From positions 46,237,111 through 46,301,110 of the forward strand of contig OY744607.1 in NCBI GenBank assembly GCA_963556255.1: a DNA stretch of 64,000 nt, in the 5' to 3' direction. Positions 20,062-31,274 of the stretch are shown piece after piece (position 1 is the first letter of the stretch; each line of letters begins with the position of its first letter). The notes beneath the pieces were generated by a model. It was not told the origin of the DNA and did not search any database. It saw nothing but the letters and a program-made list of their open reading frames with translations. The translations under genes and the position numbers were made by a program. Origin of the DNA: Allolobophora icterica. Taxonomy: Eukaryota > Annelida > Clitellata > Crassiclitellata > Lumbricidae.

Positions 20062-20460
20062 TTAATCGTCCTCAATCCGACGATTGGCCACAGCATGAAC
20101 AATTTTATTCCACCCACTTTTGTTTCCTGTCTCTTTCGATAATTGGGCGAATGATGATCCAGTCCTAGACTTTAAGTTATCAATCCATCCCATTTTAGAT
20201 CTTCCCTGATATGAGCTCTTAATCCAGGGATTGTGCCTTAGAAGGCTTAGATTATCTCCTCCAGACAATCTCCACTCTTCTCCAACACATGCCCGAAATA
20301 TGAAGCTTCTTCTGCAGGATTAGTCTAAGGAGACTTATTTCTACTCCAGTGGTCTTCAAAACCCACTCGCTTGTCTTCCTCGAAGTTCATGATTTCCCGA
20401 GGATCTGCTGCATATATTGCATTTCAGTGCGACTTCCTTCTATTTGACAACCTCACAAGC
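20062..20460 (-). pseudogene. Fossil LINE (RTE-like) C-terminus, copy 1
   Basis: A 68-codon frame (20,268-20,062) contains KMGWIDNLKSRTG...W, resembling the C-terminal end of RTE-type endonuclease/RT proteins. Upstream DNA on the same strand continues with ISLLRLILQKKLHISG-like sequence with stops. It is part of the hAT body, since copy 2 has the same fragment at 28,140-28,500. Confidence 0.6.
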
Positions 20461-20725
20461 TTCGACAATTGTTACATTATTATCATTGTGCTTGAGATTT
20501 CAAAGAATGTTCTTTACAATATCGAAAAATAACTCTTGTAGGCCTACCGGTATATCTGTAGTTTGTGGCGCTTGATGTCATTGTGAGTAAAGCGCCACAT
20601 TGTGACTTGAATCAAAGTGCGACCGTACGTTACTTACCGGAATAACGTACGCGTACCGTAAGTAGGCCTACGTTTAAAAAATAACATATACGGTACACGT
20701 ACCGGTACCGTAGGCGTACGTTATA

Positions 20726-22216
20726 TATATCAATCTTTATTCACCAAATATGGTAGCACAACAAAAACAGAACAAAACAATCGATACAGCATTCACTGGA
20801 CAGTAGACCTGCCCATACTATGCTAATTAAACATATTTCACAGTCCACATTTCCTTAATAATGCAATTATACTATGTACATAAAAGTTCACACACAAAGT
20901 TTACAACAGTATTCCCTGTAATTGGCCCCCTAAGAAAGAGTCTTGTTCTTCTTAACATCCAGCAGTCCTTAATGTTAGGTTCCTGCGTGAAGTGCAGTAT
21001 GTCCTCAACACTACAGTGGCCGACCTTGAAGATCTTACAGATGGCAGTGCTGTAGGTGTAATTTAGTGTGTTCAGTTCACTGTTACTGAGGCTCATAGCT
21101 TCCATTCCGTAAAGCAAGAATGGCTTACAATAAGCACTAACAAGATGCAGTAGAACTGGCTCAGTGAATTTACAACATTTACTATATAAAGAGTTGAAAG
21201 ATTTGTAGAATTTGACTCTCATTTCATGCAAACTAACTTTAAATGATTTGGCAGAAACAAGACAACACCCCAAGTATTTAAGTTTTTCTACATAGTTAAT
21301 TTGAACACTGTTTAGCCTAATCATTTTACATGCGGCACGATAGGAAGGGCCAATCCTCATTACCTGAGATTTTCTTACATTTAATTTCATGTCAATGCTC
21401 TCTAGTTCTTTCACACAAATGTCGACCATGGCTTGTATGTCACATAGAGAAGCTGACATCAAGATAAGGTCGTCAGCATACATGATGCATCCCAGAAATA
21501 ATTCCCCAATCCGGCAGCCATGGTTGGACTTGCTCAATTTTTCTATAACATCATTCACATATACCGCAAAAAGTATTGGTGAGAGGACACCACCCTGCCT
21601 GACTCCACAGCCTAGACTGATCATATCAGACAACATGCTATCCCATCTCACATATGCTGCACTCATACTATACCAACTTATGAGGATGCATAAAAACTCA
21701 CGAGGGACTGATCTATCCATTAACTTGCTAAATAATGCATAGTGATTGACTTTATCAAAAGCTTTAGACATGTCTAATGCACACAGGTTTACATTAGAGC
21801 CATGATTAGAAAAGTAATCAACTACTGATCTTACAGCAAGCAATGCATGAGAACAGCCCAACCCCTTTTTGAAACCAAACTGCAGGTCGGAAGTCAGCAA
21901 GTAGGTACCGTACAGTTCCAGCAAACACATTTCAAAGAGCTTGGACAGATTGGAGCTCAATGTGATACCTCGATAGTTGTCACTCTTACTATTGTCTAGG
22001 GTGGCCCCTTTTTCCACAGGTATAATGATGCCTAAGCCAAACTTGGTAGGTACCTTGCCATGCCTAAGCATCTGGTTGAATAGAAGAGATAGGAGCACAC
22101 ACAGTCTAGGATGAGCATGTACTAGATGCTCTGCCTCTATCCGATCTAAACCTGGGGCTTTACCACGCTTCATTTTGCGGATGCACTGGTCAACCACCTC
22201 TACAGATACTGTGCTG
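20726..22216 (-). mobile_element. 5'-truncated non-LTR retrotransposon inside hAT copy 1
   Basis: Inserted between duplicated TATA (20,722-20,725 and 22,217-22,220). Copy 2 of the hAT preserves the empty site at about 27,837-27,841, which fixes both borders. Length is 1,491 bp, with only the reverse transcriptase and C-terminal region present. The poly-TATA end lies at the low-coordinate (3') side. Confidence 0.9.
20872..22216 (-). pseudogene. LINE reverse transcriptase, 5' truncated
   Basis: A long open frame of about 448 LINE-derived codons. Motifs seen: GKAPGLDRIEAEHL, FGFKKGLGCSHA, LDMSKAFDKVNH (motif A), GVRQGGVLSPILFAVYVND (motif B) and YADDLILMSAS (motif C, catalytic YADD), then KSQVMRIG and LKYLGCCL. 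The endonuclease domain and RT fingers are missing. The frame happens to run on into the hAT host sequence, adding about 15 foreign residues at its start, so the apparent Met is not native. Few disabling mutations suggest a recent insertion. The clade is unresolved (Jockey/CR1 superfamily-like). Confidence 0.9.
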
Positions 22217-23004
22217 TATAAATGCCACAAGTTTATTTGATCATTCTCAAAGAACCTCAATATAACTATAGTCTTCTATAACGTACGCGTACCGCGCGCG
22301 TTCGTAACAAATGATCAGTTTAGCTCTACAATATTAGTCTCCCTGTACGCAGGCCTAATTATTTACGAATGGTACCGAAGTTTAGTATTGCCAATAAACT
22401 GACCACTGGCACTGACCATCCTATAAAGTGTGCCGTAAAATCTTAATTATCTTCATATTATACATTAGACAGAATATTAGCAATTTGGAATTTAATAGTT
22501 TAAAAGTAGAGATAATTGAACAGCCTGATGTACGTATACAATGGTTAAAATTGTTTACGACCGCGTCTGGCCTAAATAATATTATTTAGCTATCCCTGCT
22601 GACCTTTATGTGTACGAAGGGCCGAAGGCAATCTAGGCAACTACACGTATGGACCCGTCTATAGGCTACAATTTCAAATCGTGATTTTGCTATCTTTCGT
22701 AAGTTCCAGTAATCGTAAGTAATTGTAATTATAACCGAACACTTTTGTAGCGTCACTCAGAGCAGCGGCCCTTTAAAAATTACCTATTTGTTTTTTTATC
22801 ATAATTATTACGAGTTAAGTTTAAGAAATAACTTCAAATAAACTTGGATTAGAAGACTTAGTCGGCTACAGAACAAGATCATGATGAGTCGAGAACCTGT
22901 AAAACGACTACTTTTCTGTTTTGTTGTCGAATATTAAGAACTAACTTTTCATTCTATTACATTACATCCTCTTGTGTAACATAACTTGTAGGCCTTATAG
23001 TGTT

Positions 23005-23075
23005 TGTTATAGAGCAAACTGAAATGTGTTAATACAATGTATTAACACATTTCAGTTGACTCTATAACAAGAGTT
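23005..23075. repeat. 70-bp near-perfect palindrome, hAT copy 1
   Basis: GTTATAGAGCAAACTGAAAT...and its complement flank a central ACAATGT. The same palindrome is in copy 2 at about 26,990-27,060. It may be a nested MITE or a hairpin that stalls replication. Confidence 0.85.
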
Positions 23076-23639
23076 ATATAATATCATCTTATACAAGTTA
23101 GAACAAGTTGAACAACACAATTATATTCCTACAAAAAACCACAAAAATGTAATGTTCACTTCAAAAATTTGCTTCGGCTTCAGGTATGATTATAATTGCA
23201 GACAGACTTTTACACGCCATTCCAAAACATATTTAGGCATGAAAAATATGCTGCTTTTGTTGGCTTTAAATGTTCTACAACTCAAGTACGAGCATCTACA
23301 ATATAAACATTTTTTTGTTGGGTAATACTCCCGAACCCTCACAGTTCTCACTTAAATCGAAGGGGCTGGGGAGGGGTGGGAAGGGTTTTGGAAGGGGAGG
23401 CAGGGAAAGGGTGGGGACGGGGCGGAACGGGAAGGCAGGGGATGGGAAGGTAAAGTAAGTAAGTAAGTATATCCTTTATTAAGGTGAGGGAATGGGCAAA
23501 AAGAGAGGGGAGGTAAGGATAGGGAAGCGGAGGACGGAAGGGGAGGGACGGGACGTGGATGGGAGGGGGTTTGCCTCGTCTTGATTTTGCCTCTGGCTAC
23601 GGGCCTGTCTACTCTATGTAATGATCAGGTTGTACTGAT

Positions 23640-24260
23640 GATGTGGCAACGATCCAGAGGATCAGTGTAACTGGATCAGTGTAAAAAGAACAGTGTAATG
23701 GGATTAATGTAAAAGGAGCAGTGTAATTGGAGCAGTGTCAAAGGATCAGTGTAATGGGATTAGGGTAGAAGGATCAGTGTAATGGGTTTAGTGTAAAATT
23801 ATCAGTGTAATGGGATTAGTGTAAAAGGATCAGTGTAATGGGATCAGTGTCAAAGGATCAGTGTAATGGGATAAGTGTAAAAGGATCAGTGTAATGGTAT
23901 TAGTGTAAAAGGATCAGTGTAATGGGATCAGTGTAAAATGATCAGTGTAATGGGATTAGTGTAAAAGGAGTTGTGTAATGGGATCAGTGTCAAAGGATCA
24001 GTGTAATGGGATTAGTGTCAAAAGATCAGTGTAATGGGATTAGTGTCAAAAGATCAGTGTAATGGGATTAGTGTCAAAAGGATCAGTGTAATAGGATCGG
24101 TGTCAAAAGATCAGTGTAATGGGATTAGTGTCAAAAGATCAGTGTAATGGGATTAGTGTCAAAAGGATCAGTGTAATAGGATCGGTGTAAAAGGATCAGT
24201 GTAATATGGGATCAGTGTTAAAGGATCAGTGTAATATGGGATCAGTGTTAAAGGATCATG
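23640..24260 (+). repeat. 28-bp minisatellite (GGATCAGTGTAATGGGATTA...)
   Basis: About 22 units made of two half-units (GGATCAGTGTAAT and GGGATTAGTGTAAAA) with CAAA/TAAA variants. It begins about 30 bp outside the end of hAT copy 1. No coding character. Confidence 0.95.
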
Positions 24261-24832
24261 TTATTGTCAAGTGGAGTAAGACCGAGGTCGGAGTACATTA
24301 CTTTTCGGTTTGTTGGATGGGAGCAGTTTATGAAGTACAGAGAGAAGTAGGCCTATAGCGTAGAGAGGGTTAAACTCTGCCACTGGAGGAGGGCGACGCT
24401 AATCATCTTTGTTATGACACAGCGTCATTAAACAGCAACTCTCCAGTGGCAATTTGCTTAATCGGTGTTTCCGTAAAATCAGCGGACAGTGTGTACAAGG
24501 ACCGCTGCTGTTTGCCACATTCAGCGACCAAATGTACATGGAGCGTAGTAGGCCCTTATGCCTAAATAAATCTGTATATATTCCGCATGTACTTGTCTGT
24601 CTGATGTGTGCATGTATGTATGTATGTATGTATGTATTTATGTATGCATGTACGTAGGCCTATGTACAAGACTTTCGTCGAGTTTGTGAGACATCGCCAA
24701 TTCGGCCTTCAGTATTAATATAGTTAACTTTCAGGACATGCCCGATTCCACGTTGGGCTCATTTCCCCTTGTTCTTTACTTATGAATCGACAACTCTGGG
24801 TCCAAGGACCGTCTGTGCTGTAAATTTGCATT
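24261..24832. other. Non-coding spacer between hAT copies
   Basis: No gene recognised. It contains a short (ATGT)n run at 24,610-24,650. A near-complementary pair CACTGGAGG / CTCCAGTGG (24,381 and 24,441) brackets a 60-bp hairpin-like segment. Confidence 0.4.
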
Positions 24833-25070
24833 ACTAATCAGATGCATTACCTAAACTTACCCATACTAACGTTACCCCTATCAACATTACCCATAATAAC
24901 ATTACCCATATTAACGTTACCCATACTATACCCATATTAACGTTACCCATACTAACATTACCCATACTAGCATTACCCATATTAACATTACCCATATTAA
25001 CGTTACCCATATTAACATTACCCATACTAACGTTGCCCGTATTATCGTTACCCATGCTTACAACCCGACT
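24833..25070. repeat. 15-bp minisatellite (CATTACCCATATTAA)
   Basis: About 15 units with CATTACCC/CGTTACCC and ATATTAA/ATACTAA variants. On the minus strand the unit is five codons long and reads as repeated MGNVN, giving a 73-codon frame that I regard as a by-product. Confidence 0.93.
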
Positions 25071-25340
25071 TATTACCTGACCGACTTGCAGAACAACTGT
25101 TCTCGAAGCATGCCCGATGACTTTGGTCTTAGAAGGCCTTATAGAAATTTCAGTTATAATACATTACAGAGATTACATTCTGTACATGACAATTCATTCG
25201 TAAAGGCTCAGCTGAGCACTGAAAGGCAATTTCTCATTTTCTCACACAGCAGCGAGTCTGAAAGTTAGAGCGATTGAATTTCTGCTCCATTGATAATATA
25301 CATTGCCCTGGATTCGCCAAAATTCTCAGCCACGAAAGAC

Positions 25341-25908
25341 CCGTGTTTAATCTAGTCCCCCTCTTCTGAGGGGGAAACAAGGTTTGTCGGAGGGGGGGGG
25401 ACCAACAACGGCGACCTTTTTAGGAGAAATTTCATCCGTGTTCCAACGTCAAAAATTTTTAGGAGTTTAGGAATTTTCTTCTGTAAAATTTGGAATTTCA
25501 TCTTCAAAAAAAGTTGATGACTTTTTTTAGTAAACGACCTTTTTTAGGAATTCATCTCTATTACTCGTCTCTGGGGGGAGTGTAACATGTATCCTGGGCA
25601 GGACTCGGAAGTGGGAAACAAGAGGTGCCGGTATGGCTGAAAGAACCATTCCTTCCCTCCCTTTTAGGCCATACCGGTATGGATTTTTCACCTGGAGAAG
25701 TTCCGGTATGTTTTCGGCAGGCCAGGAGAGGTGCCGGTATGGCATACCGTTTCATACCGTCCCACTTCGAGCATTCCTGGGGCATCCTGGGGGGAATTTC
25801 TTCCCCAAAACAGTCTCTACATCATAATATTGCTGTCCTCTGGGGGAAACATAAATCCTGGGGGGGGGGCAGTTTCCCCCTCCCCAATGACGTCTAGATT
25901 AAACACTG
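25341..25908. mobile_element. Possible MITE with GTGTTTAATCTAG termini
   Basis: GTGTTTAATCTAG near 25,343 and CTAGATTAAACAC ending at 25,907 are inverted copies about 560 bp apart. CGAAAGAC and CGGAAGAC flank them (7 of 8, with a one-base uncertainty). The interior has C-rich/G-rich terminal tracts and CCGGTATGG repeats. No transposase. Confidence 0.55.
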
Positions 25909-26449
25909 CCGGAAGACTTAAAATGTCTGTCATTAGAAGCTGACTCGTTCAGCAAGCCAACAACATGATCGATGTGAATCTCCGCATCTTCCACAAAAGA
26001 CCTTGTCTGTACAACATGCAATGGAGATGAGTGGAAATGGGGGTCAGCCGAGGCGTCGTATACATCATCATCAATGTCAATCACCGCATCGTCGCCAATG
26101 GTCCTTGTCTGTTCTAATTTAAATGGGGGAGAGTGGAAATCGCGGTCACCAGAAACATCACCATTTCCCAATGTCAGCGACAAACACCTCATCGAAGTAG
26201 TTGGTCTGGTTACCATTGACCGGGACAGAATACCATTCGTAATTGCTGCAACATTGCATCCCCGATATTAATCACCAAACCTCCTACAAGAAGATTCGTC
26301 TTTCCTACCTGGACCGTATGAGGGCGGCGGTCGTATCGTCGGACGCCAGGCGACAGCTCGACAACCATCGACTCCACGTCGTCGTCTACCAATGAACCCT
26401 CGCGATGGGAAGAGAGGTCACCGAACCACAAACATCGCATGCAAGAGAC
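25899..26449 (-). pseudogene. Degenerate coding-like segment with internal repeats
   Basis: A 105-codon frame (26,216-25,899) holds two degenerate copies of a unit of about 34 residues with HFHSSPLHVVQTRS, then DDAVIDIDDDV and EDAEIHIDHVV. A neighbouring frame just upstream reads GGLVINIGDAMLQQL, which resembles the LVVNIGD motif of 2-oxoglutarate/iron oxygenases. Frames do not join cleanly. Probably a decayed host gene interrupted by hAT copy 2 at 26,450. I do not assign a function. Confidence 0.3.
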
Positions 26450-28139
26450 CAGGCCCGTAGCCAGAGGCAAAATCAAGACGAGGCAAACCCCCTCCCATCC
26501 ACGTCCCGTCCCTCCCCTTCCGTCCTCCGCTTCCCTATCCTTACCTCCCCTCTCTTTTTGCCCATTCCCTCACCTTAATAAAGGATATACTTACTTACTT
26601 ACTTTACCTTCCCATCCCCTGCCTTCCCGTTCCGCCCCGTCCCCACCCTTTCCCTGCCTCCCCTTCCAAAACCCTTCCCACCCCTCCCCAGCCCCTTCGA
26701 TTTAAGTGAGAACTGTGAGGGTTCGGGAGTATTACCCAACAAAAAAATGTTTATATTGTAGATGCTCGTACTTGAGTTGTAGAACATTTAAAGCCAACAA
26801 AAGCAGCATATTTTTCATGCCTAAATATGTTTTGGAATGGCGTGTAAAAGTCTGTCTGCAATTATAATCATACCTGAAGCCGAAGCAAATTTTTGAAGTG
26901 AACATTACATTTTTGTGGTTTTTTGTAGGAATATAATTGTGTTGTTCAACTTGTTCTAACTTGTATAAGATGATATTATATAACTCTTGTTATAGAGTCA
27001 ACTGAAATGTGTTAATACATTGTATTAACACATTTCAGTTTGCTCTATAACAAACACTATAAGGCCTACAAGTTATGTTACACAAGAGGATGTAATGTAA
27101 TAGAATGAAAAGTTAGTTCTTAATATTCGACAACAAAACAGAAAAGTAGTCGTTTTACAGGTTCTCGACTCATCATGATCTTGTTCTGTAGCCGACTAAG
27201 TCTTCTAATCCAAGTTTATTTGAAGTTATTTCTTAAACTTAACTCGTAATAATTATGATAAAAAAACAAATAGGTAATTTTTAAAGGGCCGCTGCTCTGA
27301 GTGACGCTACAAAAGTGTTCGGTTATAATTACAATTACTTACGATTACTGGAACTTACGAAAGATAGCAAAATCACGATTTGAAATTGTAGCCTATAGAC
27401 GGGTCCATACGTGTAGTTGCCTAGATTGCCTTCGGCCCTTCGTACACATAAAGGTCAGCAGGGATAGCTAAATAATATTATTTAGGCCAGACGCGGTCGT
27501 AAACAATTTTAACCATTGTATACGTACATCAGGCTGTTCAATTATCTCTACTTTTAAACTATTAAATTCCAAATTGCTAATATTCTGTCTAATGTATAAT
27601 ATGAAGATAATTAAGATTTTACGGCACACTTTATAGGATGGTCAGTGCCAGTGGTCAGTTTATTGGCAATACTAAACTTCGGTACCATTCGTAAATAATT
27701 AGGCCTGCGTACAGGGAGACTAATATTGTAGAGCTAAACTGATCATTTGTTACGAACGCGCGCGGTACGCGTACGTTATAGAAGACTATAGTTATATTGA
27801 GGTTCTTTGAGAATGATCAAATAAACTTGTGGCATTTATAACGTACGCCTACGGTACCGGTACGTGTACCGTATATGTTATTTTTTAAACGTAGGCCTAC
27901 TTACGGTACGCGTACGTTATTCCGGTAAGTAACGTACGGTCGCACTTTGATTCAAGTCACAATGTGGCGCTTTACTCACAATGACATCAAGCGCCACAAA
28001 CTACAGATATACCGGTAGGCCTACAAGAGTTATTTTTCGATATTGTAAAGAACATTCTTTGAAATCTCAAGCACAATGATAATAATGTAACAATTGTCGA
28101 AGCTTGTGAGGTTGTCAAATAGAAGGAAGTCGCACTGAA

Positions 28140-28500
28140 ATGCAATATATGCAGCAGATCCTCGGGAAATCATGAACTTCGAGGAAGACAAGCGAGTGGG
28201 TTTTGAAGACCACTGGAGTAGAAATAAGTCTCCTTAGACTAATCCTGCAGAAGAAGCTTCATATTTCGGGCATGTGTTGGAGAAGAGTGGAGATTGTCTG
28301 GAGGAGATAATCTAAGCCTTCTAAGGCACAATCCCTGGATTAAGAGCTCATATCAGGGAAGATCTAAAATGGGATGGATTGATAACTTAAAGTCTAGGAC
28401 TGGATCATCATTCGCCCAATTATCGAAAGAGACAGGAAACAAAAGTGGGTGGAATAAAATTGTTCATGCTGTGGCCAATCGTCGGATTCAGGACGATTAA
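28140..28500 (+). pseudogene. Fossil LINE (RTE-like) C-terminus, copy 2
   Basis: Same fragment as at 20,062-20,460. The 68-codon tail is preserved with one residue difference near the end (IQDD versus IEDD), which shows how recently the two hAT copies diverged. Confidence 0.6.
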
Positions 28501-28554
28501 AGACAAGAAACAGAAGCACTGACCCTGCAAATCCGACTTCATTCCGATCCAACC

Positions 28555-30440
28555 TTCTCTCCTTTCCTCTCTTCCTCCAACCCTCCATTTCCTCTCTTCC
28601 TCCAACCCTCCTTTCCTCTCTTCCTCCAACCCTCCATTTCCTCTCTTCCTCCACCCCTCCTTTCCCTCTCTTCCTCCAACCCTCCGTTCCCTCTCTTCCT
28701 CCGACCCTCCATTCCCTCTCTTCCTCCAACCCTCCATTTCCTCTCTTCCTCCAACCCTCCTTTCCTCTCTTTCTCCAACCCTCCATTCCCTCTCTTCCTC
28801 CGACCCTCCATTCCCTCTCTTCCTCCAACCCTCCATTTCCTCTCTTCCTCCAACCCTCCATTTCCTCTCTTCCTCCAACCCTCCTTCCCCTCTCTTCCTC
28901 CAACCCTCCATTTCCTCTCTTCCTCCAACCCTCCATTTCCTCTCTTCCTCCAACCCTCCATTTCCTCTCTTCCTCCAACCCTCCATTTCCTCTCTTCCTC
29001 CAACCCTCCATCCCCTCTCTTCCTCCAACCCTCCGTTCCCTCTCTTCCTCCAACCCTCCATTTCCTCTCTTCCTCCAACCCTCCATTTCCTCTCTTTCTC
29101 CAACCCTCCATTCCCTCTCTTCCTCCGACCCTCCATTCCCTCTCTTCCTCCAACCCTCCATTTCCTCTCTTCCTCCGAACCTCCATTTCCTCTCTTCCTC
29201 CAACCCTCCATTTCCTCTCTTCCTCCAACCCTCCTTTCCCTCTGTTCCTCCAACCCTCCATTTCCTCTCTTCCTCCAACCCTCCATTTCCTCTCTTCCTC
29301 CAACCCTCCTTTCCTCTCTTCCTCCAACCCTCCATTTCCTCTCTTCCTCCACCCCTCCTTTCCCTCTCTTCCTCCAACCCTCCGTTCCCTCTCTTCCTCC
29401 GACCCTCCATTCCCTCTCTTCCTCCAACCCTCCATTTCCTCTCTTCCTCCAACCCTCCTTTCCTCTCTTTCTCCAACCCTCCATTCCCTCTCTTCCTCCG
29501 ACCCTCCATTCCCTCTCTTCCTCCAACCCTCCATTTCCTCTCTTCCTCCAACCCTCCATTTCCTCTCTTCCTCCGACCCTCCTTCCCCTCTCTTCCTCCA
29601 ACCCTCCATTTCCTCTCTTCCTCCAACCCTCCATTTCCTCTCTTCCTCCAACCCTCCATTTCCTCTCTTCCTCCAACCCTCCATTTCCTCTCTTCCTCCA
29701 ACCCTCCATCCCCTCTCTTCCTCCAACCCTCCGTTCCCTCTCTTCCTCCAACCCTCCATTTCCTCTCTTCCTCCAACCCTCCATTTCCTCTCTTTCTCCA
29801 ACCCTCCATTCCCTCTCTTCCTCCGACCCTCCATTCCCTCTCTTCCTCCAACCCTCCATTTCCTCTCTTCCTCCGAACCTCCATTTCCTCTCTTCCTCCA
29901 ACCCTCCATTTCCTCTCTTCCTCCAACCCTCCTTTCCCTCTGTTCCTCCAACCCTCCATTTCCTCTCTTCCTCCAACCCTCCATTTCCTCTCTTCCTCCA
30001 ACCCTCCATTTCCTCTCTTCCTCCAACCCTCCATTCCCTCTCTTCCTCCAACCCTCCTTCCCTCTCTTCCTCCAACCCTCCATTTCCTCTCTTCCTCTAA
30101 CCCTCCATTTCCTCTCTTCCTCCAACCCTCCATTTCCTCTCTTCCTCTACCCTCCATTCCCTCTCTTCCTCCAACCCTCCATTTCCTCTCTTCCTCCAAC
30201 CCTCCATTCCCTCTCTTCCTCCTACCCTCCATTTCCTCTCTTCCTCCAACCCTCCTTTCCCTCTCTTCCTCCAACCCTCCATTTCCTCTCTTCCTCTAAC
30301 CCTCCATTTCCTCTCTTCCTCCAACCCTCCATTTCCTCTCTTCCTCTACCCTCCATTCCTCTCTTCCTCCAACCCTACGTTCCCTCTCTTACTCCATGCC
30401 CTCTCTTCCTCCTACCCTCCATTCGCTCTCTTCCTCCTCT
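28555..30440 (-). repeat. 25-bp minisatellite array, copy 2
   Basis: About 75 units of the same 25-bp repeat as at 18,090-20,005, here with the pyrimidine strand on top. Variant order differs from copy 1, so the arrays have rearranged since the elements separated. Frames of 500-600 codons across it are artefacts. Confidence 0.97.
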
Positions 30441-31274
30441 TAAATTTCAAATTACTAATAATCTGTCTCATGTATAATATGAAGAATTAAGATTTTACGG
30501 CACACTTTATAGTATGGTCAGTGCCAGTGGTCATTTTATTGGCAATACTAAACTTTGGTACCGTTCGTAAATAATTAGGCCTGCGTAGGGGAAGTCTAAT
30601 ATTGTAGAGCTAAACTGATCATTTTTTACGTACGCGTACGGTACGCGGACATTACAAGACTTTAGTTATATTGAGGTTCTTTGAGAATGATCAAATAAAC
30701 TTGTGACATTTTTAAGTACGCGTAGGCCTACGTTATTTTTTCGATAACGTACGTACGGTACGCCTACGTTATTCTGGTTAGTAACGTACGGTCGCATTTT
30801 CATTAGGAGCAGGGATGATACAAGGGGGTGAGTCAGTGCTGGAGGAGGCAAATGTGTCTGTAGAAGAGATTACAATACTCTATTATTCTTCACACGATAT
30901 CTTAATTATCGTGTTGAAGTACGACGAGGCAGAGAGGGAGAGGTTGCCTCATCTTGCCTCGTCTTCAGAATTACGACGAGGCACTCGCCTCGTCTTGCCT
31001 CATACTGGCTACGGGCCTGCAAGAGACCACGAAACAATTTGCTTCGAATTTCGAACTTTTTCGCTCGTCTAATAATTAAATCGATGAGAAACCGTCAAAA
31101 ATGGCAAACCAAATCAACGATAAATCGACAATGCAAATGACGTCATCGAAGAAGCTCATCCGCAGACGACGGTGACGTCTTTCATCAGGGCCGCAATGAC
31201 GATCTTTCAAATAACTAATTTATACGCTTAAATTTTAGGCCTTTTCTATTAATAACAACAGTAATATAATAATG

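Larger units (their letters stand above)
17506..23607. mobile_element. Non-autonomous hAT-like element, copy 1
   Basis: Bounded by inverted CAGGCCCGTAGCCAG termini. The flanking 8-mers are TCTACTCA and TCTACTCT (7 of 8), as left by hAT transposases. No transposase is encoded. Layout: terminal GAGGC/GCCTC-rich repeats, a CGTACG-rich block, the 25-bp minisatellite (18,090-20,000), a fossil LINE C-terminus (20,062-20,268), a second CGTACG block split by a 1.5-kb LINE (20,726-22,216), unique DNA with a 70-bp palindrome at 23,005-23,075 and a G-rich terminal segment. Copy 2 at 26,450-31,019 has the same order in reverse. Confidence 0.88.
26450..31019. mobile_element. Non-autonomous hAT-like element, copy 2 (inverted)
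   Basis: Same family as 17,506-23,607, in the opposite orientation, with CAGGCCCGTAGCCAG termini and a perfect 8-bp target duplication CAAGAGAC (26,442-26,449 and 31,020-31,027). It contains the G-rich end, palindrome, CGTACG blocks, LINE fossil and minisatellite in mirror order, and lacks the 1.5-kb LINE. Its own target duplication shows an independent insertion and not half of a large inverted duplication. Confidence 0.93.

Noticed and set aside
24834..25055. 73-codon MGNVN repeat frame
   Set aside because: The 15-bp minisatellite is a multiple of three, so a repeated peptide is automatic; no gene context.
28394..30324. Minus-strand frames of 528-626 codons
   Set aside because: Same repeat artefact in the second hAT copy.
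17506..31019. A single 13.5-kb inverted duplication
   Set aside because: Each arm has its own transposon termini and target duplication, so two insertions explain it better.
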